From: Bowdeniella nasicola
GTDB taxonomy: Bacteria > Actinomycetota > Actinomycetes > Actinomycetales > Actinomycetaceae
Assembly (NCBI RefSeq): GCF_900107735.1
Contig: NZ_FNQV01000015.1
Coordinates: 1 to 58,303, forward strand
Direction of reading: 5' to 3'
DNA length: 58,303 bases
Part shown: one piece after another, positions 35,501 to 43,138 of the stretch
Numbering within the stretch: the first letter of the stretch is position 1
Layout of the letters: every line of letters begins with the position of its first letter
The notes under the pieces: model-generated
What the model was told of the DNA's origin: nothing
Seen by the model: only the letters and a program-made list of their open reading frames with translations
Database searches by the model: none
Position numbers and translations under genes: made by a program

Positions 35501-36016
35501 GCAGCATCGGCCAAAACCGCCACCCTGATTCGCAACCTGCTAGAAATCTCCGCCGAGGGCCACCGCGCGCTCGTCTTCTCCCAATTCACGACCTACCTCG
35601 CGCTCGTCCGCCAGGAACTCGAGGCCGCCGGAATCGAGTACTGCTACCTCGACGGCGCTACCCGGCGCCGCGCCGACGTCATCGAGCGCTTCCGCACCGG
35701 CGACGTTCCCGTCTTCCTCATCTCGCTGAAGGCCGGCGGCTTCGGGCTCAACCTCACCGAGGCCGATTACGTCTTCCTCATGGACCCCTGGTGGAACCCC
35801 GCCGTGGAAGAACAGGCCGTCGACCGCACCCACCGCATCGGCCAAACCCGCCCGGTCAACGTCTACCGCCTCGTCGCGGCGGACACGATCGAGGAAAAAG
35901 TCCTCGCCCTGCAGGAGCGCAAGCGCCGCCTCTTCGACGACGTGATCGGCGACGGCTCGGACTTCGGCGCAGGCGCCCTCACCCCCGAGGACGTCCGCGG
36001 CCTCCTCGCCGATTAG
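32555..36016 (+). CDS. SWI2/SNF2-family DNA helicase with SWIM zinc finger
   Basis: 1153-residue ATPase. An N-terminal SWIM zinc finger has C80, C82, C92 and H94 (CSC...CVH). A large middle region of low conservation is rich in Ala, Asp and Pro. The helicase core begins near residue 650: Walker A DDMGLGKT with K687, DEAQ box with D782-E783, then the C-terminal lobe with VFSQFTTYL and AVDRTHRIGQTRPVNVYRL. The family remodels protein-DNA complexes or RNA polymerase using ATP. Start 32555 follows TATCCT by six bases. Its stop overlaps the convergent acetyltransferase by four bases. Confidence 0.93.
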   Translation: MRIGAARASWARDFAADSYHLIADEDLLERARVLATEDRVRMLVVSEQGETIIATIRPLTSRGVENIRVSYDGQTLSSHCSCDGANRADEPCVHALAAIIAAAEDDSPAAAHSSDTQQGSSRATEPAREAEPVSARPADAPTSRVGLEFSLTPDDHVEVRPVRRTGENKWIASGNSWEAFTDPAGVRWATTDQSDAIFDLYQVFLLARRQVYAYGSRRVQLDTLGPRIWPALAAARDAGVVFVPGFGLGTKTIALLDDAYAPAVDIREREDGLDISVLLQPPTGAATLPPPAGRLLPLGAPMHGALVVGQGGAKLVRLPRPSIEDVTRLAAAGRRRIPLAGKTAFFARELPRLALHVDVVSSDDSAALPEATRPRLSASAQSIAGARPTVALTFALVDHSAPELDIDAPAAPLSAFFSDDDVTAELGGHLLRALRAAAPAAFGRLLPTAEDRTEDGTWRRRIVGADDVRLAAGELLAWLGDQRDIDLGEIAIAVPDEQASTPHVAISAATAPPGAAAPTAVAAAPTGASGWLDLDVDVTVAGERVPFEALFSALAAGAEKLHLASGRWIDLAHPSLDPLRTLIESARSLHTRTETGRGELSVSSYDVAAAEALDAIGDIDDAKTRDWVDRLRSLTALASGDAPEAAAVPATVNAELRDYQQRGVAWANHLWTSGLGGVLADDMGLGKTLQLLTTIAIAKADGRLPRPALVVAPTSVVGGWVEQAARFTPDLSVVPITRSAAAAGHDLADLAAGADILVTSYAIARIDADELAALGFSALIIDEAQFVKNPSSKTFRALRDIPSDVVIAVTGTPLENSLTDLWAMFALTAPGLLGTLKQFQRRFKKPIENADATAAADASSADAATEPDSSDRRAQLRRLIAPFLLRRTKRDVASELPEKQDQILAIELTSAHRRRYDEQLQIERQRVLGLLEDADKNRVAILRSLTILRRLALDVRLGPRDAEPEDGAAQRPPALATSEHPSAASAKTATLIRNLLEISAEGHRALVFSQFTTYLALVRQELEAAGIEYCYLDGATRRRADVIERFRTGDVPVFLISLKAGGFGLNLTEADYVFLMDPWWNPAVEEQAVDRTHRIGQTRPVNVYRLVAADTIEEKVLALQERKRRLFDDVIGDGSDFGAGALTPEDVRGLLAD

Positions 36017-36531
36017 AGCCGCGCGGAGTACTTCATCTTGACGTAGTCGGTGCCTGCGATGGTCTGCGTCCCGCGGGTCGCCTCCTGCTTCATCCCGCAG
36101 CGCTTGTAGAACGCCCGCGCGCTCGCATTGTCCTTCAGCACCCACAGGATCATGCGCTTGCAGCCCATCTGTTTGGCGGCCTCCTTCGCCTTGGCCAGCA
36201 GCGCGCGGCCGGCGCCGGCCCGCAGGTGCAGCGGGTGGACGTAGAGCGCCGCGAGCTCCGAGTCGTCCGTCGAGGAATCTTCGTCGCGACACGGCCCGAC
36301 GGCCGCAAACCCAATGATGGTGCCGCCATCCTCGGCGACGAGATAGCGCACCGGGCCGCCCTTGCGGATGCTGCGGGTGAACTTGGCGGTGCGGTCCGCG
36401 ATGGAGAGCGAATCGAGCACTCTGGAGGGGAGGAGACCTCGGTAGGCATGCTGCCAGGACGCGACGTGAATGCGGGCGACGGCCGCCGCGTCCGCAACGG
36501 TCATCGGGCGCACCTGTAACTCAGATCTCAC
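36013..36531 (-). CDS. GNAT-family acetyltransferase
   Basis: 172-residue N-acetyltransferase. VRPMTVADAAAVARIHVASW opens the fold, ALYVHPLHLRAGAGRALL holds the acetyl-CoA pyrophosphate-binding loop, and NASARAFYKRCGMKQE ends it. The substrate is unknown. The start is GTG at 36531, six bases after TAGCGT. It lies just downstream of threonine dehydratase on the same strand but appears to have its own promoter. Confidence 0.88.
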   Translation of the reverse strand: MRSELQVRPMTVADAAAVARIHVASWQHAYRGLLPSRVLDSLSIADRTAKFTRSIRKGGPVRYLVAEDGGTIIGFAAVGPCRDEDSSTDDSELAALYVHPLHLRAGAGRALLAKAKEAAKQMGCKRMILWVLKDNASARAFYKRCGMKQEATRGTQTIAGTDYVKMKYSARL

Positions 36532-36537
36532 AAGGGC

Positions 36538-36543
36538 ACGCTA
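36538..36543 (-). promoter_or_regulatory. Leaderless-type -10 element
   Basis: TAGCGT on the minus strand, six bases before the GTG at 36531. It overlaps the end of the threonine dehydratase gene. Confidence 0.55.
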
Positions 36544-37809
36544 CTACAGGACGAAACCGAAAACCGGCGAGTCGGGCGAAATCTTCTCAATCGCAAGGGG
36601 AGAGGCCGCCATTCGGTCGAGTAATGCGGGTAGCGCCTCGGGTCCGGCGAGATCGATGCCGACGAGCGCGGGCCCCGTCTCACGATTCGTCTTCTTCGTG
36701 TATTCAAACAGCACGATGTCATCGTCGGGGCCGAGCGTATCGTCGAGGAAATGCCGCAGGGCGCCGGGCTGCTGGGGGAAGGTGACGAGGAAGTAGTGGC
36801 GCACGCCCTCGTGGATCAGCGAACGCTCCAGGACGTCGGCATAGCGGGAGACGTCGTTATTGCCGCCGGAGACGATGCAGACGATCGCGTCGGTTGCCTT
36901 GGAGGTGCGCCCGAGTCCCGGGATGTAGCGCCGCGCCGCGGCCGAGGCGAGCGCGCCGGAGGGTTCGGCGATGATGCCCTCGGTTTGGTACAGGTCGAGC
37001 ATTTCGGTGCAGACGGCGCCCGCGGGCACGGAGACGATGTCGTCGACGAGCTCACGCACGACCTCGAAGGTGTACTGGCCGACCTTGCCCACCGCGGTGC
37101 CGTCGACAAACGGGTCGACCTGCTCGAGCGCGACGGGCCCGCCAGAGCGCAGCGCTGCCTGCATGGAGGCAGCGCCGGCGGGCTCGACCCCGATGACGCG
37201 AATCGAGGGGTCGACGTGTTTTGCCCACAGCGCGATGCCGGAAATCAGGCCGCCGCCGCCGATCGGCACGATGATCGTTCCGACCTTCTCGCCCGCCTGC
37301 TCCAGCAGTTCCTTCGCGACGGTGCCCTGGCCAACGATCGTGCGCGGATCGTCAAAGGGCGGCACATAGTTCGCGCCGGACTCAGCGGCGTACCGCTGCG
37401 CGGCCTCCGAGGACTGGTCGAACGTCACTCCCGTGATGACCTGCTCCACCCACGGCCCGCCAATGTCCTGGATACGATCGCGCTTTTGGCGCGGCGTCGT
37501 CGTCGGAAGGAAGACGCGGCCCTTGATGCGTAGCTGCCGGCACGCGAACGCCACGCCCTGCGCGTGATTGCCCGCCGATGCGCACGCCACCCCGTGGGCG
37601 CGGTCCGCATCGCTGAGCGAGGAGATCAGCGTGTAGGCGCCGCGCACCTTGTAGGAGCGGCCCATCTGCAGGTCTTCGCGCTTGAGGTAGACGGGCGTGT
37701 GTAGATCGCCCGAGAGCCGCAGCGACATCTCCAGCGGGGTGCGCCGAATCGTCGTTCCGAGCCGCTCGGCAGCAGCGGAGATGGCAGCGGGCGAAAGATC
37801 GGCATGCAT
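36544..37809 (-). CDS. ilvA: Threonine dehydratase
   Basis: 421-residue PLP enzyme that deaminates threonine to 2-oxobutyrate, the first step to isoleucine. The PLP lysine is in GRSYKVRGAY, the glycine loop is IVPIGGGGLISG, and CASAGNHAQG binds the substrate. A single ACT-like C-terminal domain (HYFLVTFPQQPGALRHFLDD) allows allosteric control; this is the shorter ilvA form. Start 37809 (MHADLSP) is chosen; CACAAT seven bases upstream is an imperfect leaderless -10. A longer frame reaches 37830. Confidence 0.92.
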   Translation of the reverse strand: MHADLSPAAISAAAERLGTTIRRTPLEMSLRLSGDLHTPVYLKREDLQMGRSYKVRGAYTLISSLSDADRAHGVACASAGNHAQGVAFACRQLRIKGRVFLPTTTPRQKRDRIQDIGGPWVEQVITGVTFDQSSEAAQRYAAESGANYVPPFDDPRTIVGQGTVAKELLEQAGEKVGTIIVPIGGGGLISGIALWAKHVDPSIRVIGVEPAGAASMQAALRSGGPVALEQVDPFVDGTAVGKVGQYTFEVVRELVDDIVSVPAGAVCTEMLDLYQTEGIIAEPSGALASAAARRYIPGLGRTSKATDAIVCIVSGGNNDVSRYADVLERSLIHEGVRHYFLVTFPQQPGALRHFLDDTLGPDDDIVLFEYTKKTNRETGPALVGIDLAGPEALPALLDRMAASPLAIEKISPDSPVFGFVL

Positions 37810-37868
37810 GAGCGCTATTGTGACACTCACGCCCGCGCGCGAGCAGCCCGTTCCGCCATCGGGACGGC

Positions 37869-37874
37869 TACGCT
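37869..37874 (+). promoter_or_regulatory. Leaderless-type -10 element
   Basis: TACGCT, six bases before the ATG at 37881. Confidence 0.6.
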
Positions 37875-37880
37875 AGTGGG

Positions 37881-38516
37881 ATGGACCACGAAAACTTCGG
37901 TGATTTTGAGTTCGAACGACGGTTCTTCGTCGCCGAGCTCCCCGAAGCCATCACCTCCTCCCAGCGCCCGAGCGTCATGGTGCAGTCCTATCTCTTGGCC
38001 TCCGACGGCTACGCCGTGCGCGTGCGCGCCCAGGCCACCAATCCCTCCCGGCTGCCGACGCCTGCCGATGGCGCCGATGCCGTGCTCGAGATGATTGCGG
38101 GCGACGTTGACTTCTGCGGCCTGACGGCCAAGGGCCCCTACGTCGGCGGCACCCGCTATGAGGCGGAGCGGGAACTCGACGTCAGCGTCGGCCTGGAAAT
38201 GGTGCGCCGCGGCGGCGCGAAAGTCGCCAAACTACGCTACAGCGCCTGGCTCGGGGAGGACGGCTGGGTGATCGACCAGTTCACGGGCGCGAACGCCCCG
38301 CTCGTCATTGCCGAGGTCGAGCGCGGCGGCCCCGTCGTCGACCTCGTCATCCCGAGTTTTTGCACGCATGAGCTCACCGAGGACGCGCGCTTTTCCAACG
38401 ACCGCCTCTCGGTCAACCCCTACCGCGCCTGGGCCTATGCTTTTCACGAGGAACTCGCGCGAACCGGCGGCACCTTCGCCACGAGCTTTGGAGACAACCA
38501 GCATGAATCCCGATAG
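37881..38516 (+). CDS. CYTH-domain protein
   Basis: 211-residue protein with CYTH (triphosphate tunnel) features: the opening EFERRFFV, alternating charged strands (YAVRVRAQA, LTAKGPYVGGTRYEAERELD, KVAKLRYSAWL) and VIDQFTGANAPLVIAEVE, with NPYRAWAYA at the end. The fold binds and hydrolyses triphosphates with metal ions. In actinobacteria the exact substrate (inorganic triphosphate or a nucleotide) varies. It overlaps the next small gene by 14 bases. Confidence 0.8.
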   Translation: MDHENFGDFEFERRFFVAELPEAITSSQRPSVMVQSYLLASDGYAVRVRAQATNPSRLPTPADGADAVLEMIAGDVDFCGLTAKGPYVGGTRYEAERELDVSVGLEMVRRGGAKVAKLRYSAWLGEDGWVIDQFTGANAPLVIAEVERGGPVVDLVIPSFCTHELTEDARFSNDRLSVNPYRAWAYAFHEELARTGGTFATSFGDNQHESR

Positions 38517-38739
38517 CAATCCGGCGCTCGTCTCGATCGCCGTCGCTCAGCTCGCGACGGCCGTCGCCTTCCTTGCGCTCGCAGTGGCCTCCTTTTGGTA
38601 CAAGGGCCTGTTTTGGTGGGCCGCCGTCGCGGGCATCGCGTGGGTGGCGCTGTTCATCGCGATCAAGGTGATGGAACGACGCGCAAGCGTCCCGCCACTG
38701 ATGGACGGTATTGACGACGAGCGCCGCCGCCGCGGATAG
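38503..38739 (+). CDS. Small membrane protein
   Basis: 78-residue protein with two predicted membrane segments (residues ~8-28 and ~35-56) and a charged C-terminus ending DDERRRRG. It starts inside the end of the CYTH gene, so the two are likely coupled. GGAG appears 13 bases before the ATG. No known family recognised. Confidence 0.65.
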   Translation: MNPDSNPALVSIAVAQLATAVAFLALAVASFWYKGLFWWAAVAGIAWVALFIAIKVMERRASVPPLMDGIDDERRRRG

Positions 38740-38749
38740 GGCGAATAAC

Positions 38750-39622
38750 TTATCCGACGTGCTCGGATGGCGCGCGCGACTTCTCGCGTTTGACCGCCCA
38801 GATGAGCGCGCCGATCACGAGCAGAATCGCGATGCCGAGCAGGACGAAGACGTCGGGAATTCCGCGCGTCGCGTTGGTGACAGAGGATTCGATGCCGACC
38901 TGCTGATCGGGCGAGAGCAGGCCGCCAAGGTTCTGGGTGCCGTTCGTTGCCAGCAGCAGGATGCCGATCGCGATGAACAGTAGGCCGCCGACGAAGGAGG
39001 CGATAGTCGTCTTGATCGGGCCGAGGTGAAGGGGGCGGGGGCGCAGCCAGCCGCGTTCACCGATCTTGAAGCGGTCCCACAGGGCGGCGAGGATGACGAG
39101 CGGCACGAGCATGCCGAGGGCGTAGACGGCGAGCACGAGGGCGCCGTAGGCGGCCGATCCGCCAAGGCCCGCGAGGGCTAGCACGGAGCCGAGAATCGGC
39201 CCGGAGCAGCCGCCGGCCACGCCGTAGGTCGCGCCCATGACGTAGACGGCGATCCAGCCGGCGGGATTGCGGTCGGCGCGGGCGGACTCGGACGTGCTGG
39301 CGCGGTCGGCCATGGCGGCGCCGGGCAGGCGGAAGGTGACGCCGAGGGTCATGAGGATTCCGAGCGCGATGACGAGGACGGCGCTGCCGATGATGAGTAA
39401 GTGGCGGTAGGTCACGAGGAGGCGGCCGAGGCCCCCGGCGACGGCGCCGAGCGGCACCAGGGTCGTGAGCAGGCCCAGATAGAACACGCCCGTCTTTGCC
39501 AGCAGGTTGGTGCGCGAGGCAAAGGCGTAGGCGAAGAATCCTGGCAGCAGCATGGCGGCGCACGGGCTGAGCAGCGTAGCGATGCCGCCAACGATGGCAC
39601 CGGCGAGTCCAATATCAGTCAT
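38750..39622 (-). CDS. ccdA: CcdA-like cytochrome c biogenesis/thiol-transfer protein
   Basis: 290-residue membrane protein of the CcdA/DsbD group, which carries electrons across the membrane to reduce extracytoplasmic disulfides. The two redox cysteines lie in LLSPCAAMLLPGF and AGGCSGPILGS, the expected positions. About seven or eight membrane segments; one near the C-terminus (FVLLGIAILLVIGALIWAV) extends the usual six. No cytochrome c or ResB gene is next to it. TATCGT lies eight bases before the ATG. Confidence 0.85.
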   Translation of the reverse strand: MTDIGLAGAIVGGIATLLSPCAAMLLPGFFAYAFASRTNLLAKTGVFYLGLLTTLVPLGAVAGGLGRLLVTYRHLLIIGSAVLVIALGILMTLGVTFRLPGAAMADRASTSESARADRNPAGWIAVYVMGATYGVAGGCSGPILGSVLALAGLGGSAAYGALVLAVYALGMLVPLVILAALWDRFKIGERGWLRPRPLHLGPIKTTIASFVGGLLFIAIGILLLATNGTQNLGGLLSPDQQVGIESSVTNATRGIPDVFVLLGIAILLVIGALIWAVKREKSRAPSEHVG

Positions 39623-39709
39623 CGCGGGCCACGATACCGCGCGGGTTTTTCTGCGTCGACGTGCGTTAGCTGACAGTGATGCCTTCTCGCCAACTCGCCT
39701 CGCTCGTCA

Positions 39710-39715
39710 TAGGGT
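39710..39715 (+). promoter_or_regulatory. Leaderless-type -10 element
   Basis: TAGGGT, seven bases before the ATG at 39723. Confidence 0.55.
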
Positions 39716-39722
39716 GGACGAT

Positions 39723-40811
39723 ATGTCCAGAACTCGTCGGGAAAAATCGGCCGGAGCCGCGGCGACCACTGCTGTGCCGCGGGGCGCGGACGGCCGTCCT
39801 ATCCTGCGCGATGCCTACGGCCGGATCGCGCGCGATTTGCGCGTCTCGCTGACAGACCGGTGCAACCTGCGGTGCACATACTGCATGCCGGCCGAGGGGC
39901 TGGACTGGTTGCCGACCGAGGTGACGCTCACCGATGCGGAGGTCTCGCGGCTCATCCGCATCGCCGTCGAGATTCTCGGCATCGACGAGGTGCGATTTAC
40001 GGGCGGCGAGCCGCTGCTGCGGCGCGGCCTGGAGACGATCATCGAGCAGTCGGCGGCGCTCACGACCCGCCACGGCAGGGCGCCCGAACTATCGATCACG
40101 ACCAACGGGCTGGGCCTCGATAAGCGGGCGGCGTCGTTGAAAGCCGCGGGGCTGACGCGCGCCAATGTTTCGCTCGACACGCTCGATCCGCGGCGCTACG
40201 CCAAGCTCGCACGCCGCGACCGCTTCCACGACGTGATCAAGGGCCTTAAGGGGGCGCGAGCTGCGGGGCTGACCCCGATCAAGGTCAACACCGTCTTGAT
40301 GCGCGGTGTGAACGAGGACGACGCGGCGCCGCTGCTGCACTTTTGCCTCGTCAATGGCTATCACCTGCGCTTCATCGAGCAGATGCCGCTCGGTCCGCCG
40401 CACACGTGGGATCGCACGCAGATGGTCGACGCCGCCGAGATCTTGCGGCGGCTATCGCAGCGCTTCGAGCTGTCCCAAGAGCCCGCGCCGCAGGGCAGCG
40501 CGCCGGCAGCGGTCTGGCAGGTCGCGGCGGGCGCGGACCATCCTGCGGGCACCGTCGGCGTCATCGCCTCGGTCTCGCAGCCGTTTTGCGGTGCGTGCGA
40601 CCGCACCCGGCTCACCGCCGACGGCCAGATGCGCACCTGCTTGTTCTCGCGCACCGAAACCGACCTGCGCACGCCGATGCGCGAGGGCGCAACCGACCTT
40701 GAGCTCGCCGAGATTTGGGCGGGCGCGATGGCAGGCAAGAAGGCCGGCCACGATATCGACGACCCGCGCTTCATCCAGCCGGGCCGCACCATGTCCGCCA
40801 TTGGCGGCTAG
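39723..40811 (+). CDS. moaA: GTP 3',8-cyclase (molybdenum cofactor step 1)
   Basis: 362-residue radical SAM enzyme that with MoaC converts GTP to cyclic pyranopterin monophosphate. The N-terminal cluster motif is DRCNLRCTYCMP. FTGGEPLLR binds SAM. The C-terminal second cluster is CGACDRTRLTADGQMRTC, and the protein ends in the functional Gly-Gly (SAIGG). Start 39723 follows TAGGGT; an upstream in-frame ATG at 39552 lies antisense to ccdA and would add 57 residues. moaD follows after nine bases. Confidence 0.95.
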   Translation: MSRTRREKSAGAAATTAVPRGADGRPILRDAYGRIARDLRVSLTDRCNLRCTYCMPAEGLDWLPTEVTLTDAEVSRLIRIAVEILGIDEVRFTGGEPLLRRGLETIIEQSAALTTRHGRAPELSITTNGLGLDKRAASLKAAGLTRANVSLDTLDPRRYAKLARRDRFHDVIKGLKGARAAGLTPIKVNTVLMRGVNEDDAAPLLHFCLVNGYHLRFIEQMPLGPPHTWDRTQMVDAAEILRRLSQRFELSQEPAPQGSAPAAVWQVAAGADHPAGTVGVIASVSQPFCGACDRTRLTADGQMRTCLFSRTETDLRTPMREGATDLELAEIWAGAMAGKKAGHDIDDPRFIQPGRTMSAIGG

Positions 40812-40820
40812 GAGGAGTAC

Positions 40821-41072
40821 ATGAGGGATCTGCGTATCCGCTATTTCGCGGGCGCGGCGCAAGCCGCCGGCACCCACGAGGCCGTCATCGCCGTGACCGA
40901 GGGCGAATCGCTCGCCGATCTCGCCGCGCGCCTCGGATTGGGAAATGACCGGCTCGCCAAGGTATTAGCGGTCTCGTCCTTCGTCGTCGACGGCGTCGTG
41001 ACGACCGATCGCGCGGTCCTTGTTGGCACGGCTCAGGCGATCGATGTACTGCCGCCGTTCGCGGGCGGCTAG
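40821..41072 (+). CDS. moaD: Molybdopterin synthase small subunit
   Basis: 83-residue ubiquitin-like sulfur carrier. RIRYFAGAAQAAGTHEAVIA opens the fold, and the C-terminal LPPFAGG carries the Gly-Gly that is adenylated and thiocarboxylated. GGAGGAGTAC is a strong ribosome-binding site. Cotranscribed with moaA. Its stop is shared in a four-base CTAG with the convergent HIRAN-like gene. Its partner moaE is about 1.6 kb away on the other strand. Confidence 0.92.
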   Translation: MRDLRIRYFAGAAQAAGTHEAVIAVTEGESLADLAARLGLGNDRLAKVLAVSSFVVDGVVTTDRAVLVGTAQAIDVLPPFAGG

Positions 41073-41773
41073 CGGCGAGTCCACTTAAGTTTGCACATCA
41101 ACTGGAGGCGGGCAGGGGCGTCTTCGTTGATGCGATCGACGGAGATTTTCACCTCTCCGCTGTCGCGCAGCTCGTGGACATCGTTAACTAGCCAATCAGG
41201 AATCCACCCCAAGGCACTGCCATCAGAGGTCAGCAGGAGCGCTCGGGGATTGACGACGTTGTCGGGCTCTTCTTGAATCTCAAGGGGAGCGCCGACCTTA
41301 AGAGATGAGATCTCAAGTGAGGAGCGGTGGCGGATACCTGAGACAAAAAACCGGAACTCGACCATGTCGGCTGAGCGGTCGTAATCTTCGACGAGATGGA
41401 AAGTGTCGGTCGCGCGACCGCCTCCGGTGCGCGCGAGTATCTCGACTGGGGCGGCATCCTTGTTCAATCCAAGCCATCCGATGTATTCATCGAAGGAAGG
41501 ACGCCGCTGGGACATCACTCGGTTCGCAAAAAACGCCGGCAAACGTTTGGAAACATACGGCTGTTCACGATTTGGAAATGGACCGAATTCAGTAAAATCG
41601 GGTACCTCGGCGACGTCCTTGTTGTATTCGAACACGTAGCTTCCATCAACGAGGGCACTGAACTTGCCGATCTCGTGGTAGCGACGGGTTTCTGGATGTT
41701 TCCAAATGAGCCGCAGTGAGGTCGCTTCGGTGGAGACTTCTGGCCGCTCATCAATCTTAGGTGCTGAGTGCAT
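41069..41773 (-). CDS. HIRAN-like protein paired with a HipA-like kinase
   Basis: 234-residue protein. The C-terminal ~90 residues (FFVSGIRHR...LKVGAPLEIQEEPDNVVNPRALLL followed by LGWIPDWLVNDVHELRD) match the pattern of a HIRAN domain, an E-P-x-N-x-x-x-x-x-A-L core followed by G-x-x-P. The first ~130 residues (WKHPETRRYHEIGKF, SFDEYIGWLGL) are similar to parts of HipA-associated proteins. It overlaps the HipA-like gene by 17 bases and would be cotranslated. GC is markedly lower than in the flanking moa genes (28 of 60 bases at 41521-41580). Possibly the partner or antitoxin of the kinase. Confidence 0.6.
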   Translation of the reverse strand: MHSAPKIDERPEVSTEATSLRLIWKHPETRRYHEIGKFSALVDGSYVFEYNKDVAEVPDFTEFGPFPNREQPYVSKRLPAFFANRVMSQRRPSFDEYIGWLGLNKDAAPVEILARTGGGRATDTFHLVEDYDRSADMVEFRFFVSGIRHRSSLEISSLKVGAPLEIQEEPDNVVNPRALLLTSDGSALGWIPDWLVNDVHELRDSGEVKISVDRINEDAPARLQLMCKLKWTRR

Positions 41774-42665
41774 CCAACAACCTCCTCTGGTTCAGCTCCA
41801 ACACGACTCTGGCAAACATACGCTGTTCATCTGACATTACATCGGCAGGGACCCCGGACATCGTGTTTGCGATGGAGTGCAAGTCCATGGCTTTTAACCG
41901 ATCGACGATCGCGTCTTGAGCAAGGCCAGAAGCGTGAAAGTACGCTTCCCTCGCAAGATCAACGAGGCGGGGCTTCCCATTGAAGTAGCGATTTCCGCCC
42001 TTTTTAACCCAGGAGGAAGCCACTCTCGAATCTGAGAGCAGCTGGGCAATCCGGTGAGGAGGCTCCGAGAATCCCAGGGCATTTCCATGGTCGAAGGTCG
42101 GCGCCATCGTCGGTGTACCCTCCGTACGCACAATGATGCCCCAGTTTTGAAGATGTCTGTCGGTTCCTGCGACGAGCGCATCGAGAACTAGGTAAGCCAT
42201 GAACTGATCTAGAGCGTTCCATTCGGGTAAGGTCGGGCTCGCATCGTAGGAGTGAAGCGCTGCGGCGACGTTGTCAACGGTGTACTGCGGGTTAGCGCGC
42301 TCAAGGTTCGCATCGAAGTCTTTAAGGAACTCTTCCATGATCTCGTTGCCGTGCTTCAGAGTTTCGGCCGGCCCAAGCACCGTTTTGACCACAACGCCCC
42401 GCTGATTGCGGCACCGGCCGAGGGCAACACATGCAGACGGAATCGCTAGGGCGCGTGCAACTGCGTGAACGACACACTCAGCCCAATCTTCACCACGTAC
42501 GTCGCCAGGGGGATCGTCTCTGGCGAATTTAAAGAGCAGCTGTTTGTTCTCTAGCCAGAACTTTTCCTTTGAACCGAGGGACTCTTCGGTGGCATCCTCA
42601 GGGGAGTCTACGATGATGGGGGCCCACGATGCTCCGTCACAAACTGGACATTTGAAGATGGACAT
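41757..42665 (-). CDS. HipA-like Ser/Thr kinase
   Basis: 302-residue protein with the HipA C-terminal kinase core. The ATP-binding part has LLFKFARDD (K46) and VVVKTVLGP, the catalytic loop is AGTDRHLQNWGIIV (D169, H171, N174), and APTFDHGNALG holds the metal-binding D192. The N-terminal HipA subdomain is missing and replaced by a short CPVC segment (C6, C9). HipA toxins phosphorylate glutamyl-tRNA synthetase; targets vary among relatives. No HipB-type DNA-binding gene is present, and the overlapping HIRAN-like gene is the only partner. The start at 42665 is 17 bases after moaE on the same strand. Confidence 0.75.
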   Translation of the reverse strand: MSIFKCPVCDGASWAPIIVDSPEDATEESLGSKEKFWLENKQLLFKFARDDPPGDVRGEDWAECVVHAVARALAIPSACVALGRCRNQRGVVVKTVLGPAETLKHGNEIMEEFLKDFDANLERANPQYTVDNVAAALHSYDASPTLPEWNALDQFMAYLVLDALVAGTDRHLQNWGIIVRTEGTPTMAPTFDHGNALGFSEPPHRIAQLLSDSRVASSWVKKGGNRYFNGKPRLVDLAREAYFHASGLAQDAIVDRLKAMDLHSIANTMSGVPADVMSDEQRMFARVVLELNQRRLLDALST

Positions 42666-42681
42666 CGTGAATCGCGGGTAC

Positions 42682-43107
42682 CTAGGGGCAGTTCGACCAC
42701 TCGTCGGTGCCGTCGGAAAACTTCTGGAGTTTCCATATCGGCAGGCGCGCCTTGACCTCGTCGACGAGAGCAGCGAGGCAGGCGAAGGCTTCCTTGCGGT
42801 GAGATGCGGCAACGACCGCGACGAGCGCGTCGTCGCCGACGGAAAGCGCGCCGATGCGGTGGACGACGGAAAGCGCGTGGACGTCAAAGGCGTCGGACAT
42901 ATCGCAGGCGACGTCGCGGATGATCTGACTAGCGCTCGGGTGGGCGGAATACTCGATGGCGTCGACCGCGCGGCCATCGTCGTGATTTCGAACGGCGCCG
43001 CGGAAGGTGACGATGGCGCCGGCTGCGGGGCGGGTGGTGGCGGCTTCGAGCGCGGCGACGTCGATCGCCGACTCGGTCACGACAGCGGAAACGACGCGAG
43101 CGGACAT
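42682..43107 (-). CDS. moaE: Molybdopterin synthase large subunit
   Basis: 141-residue catalytic subunit that with MoaD inserts the dithiolene sulfurs into cyclic pyranopterin monophosphate. AGAIVTFRGAVRNHDDGRAV, VVHRIGALSVGDDALVAVVA and SHRKEAFACLAALVDEVKAR are family hallmarks, and KARLPIWKLQKF carries the essential Lys. Start 43107 (MSARVV). It is transcribed away from moeB and directly into the HipA-like gene, 16 bases downstream. Confidence 0.93.
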   Translation of the reverse strand: MSARVVSAVVTESAIDVAALEAATTRPAAGAIVTFRGAVRNHDDGRAVDAIEYSAHPSASQIIRDVACDMSDAFDVHALSVVHRIGALSVGDDALVAVVAASHRKEAFACLAALVDEVKARLPIWKLQKFSDGTDEWSNCP

Positions 43108-43138
43108 ACGATGGAGCTCCGGGAGTTGAAGGGAACGA
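43108..43138 (+). promoter_or_regulatory. Promoter and ribosome-binding site of the moeB-moeA-moaC-mobA operon
   Basis: TACGAT at 43107-43112 is a good -10 on the plus strand. It is followed by a short leader with GAAGGGA before the ATG at 43139. Confidence 0.4.
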
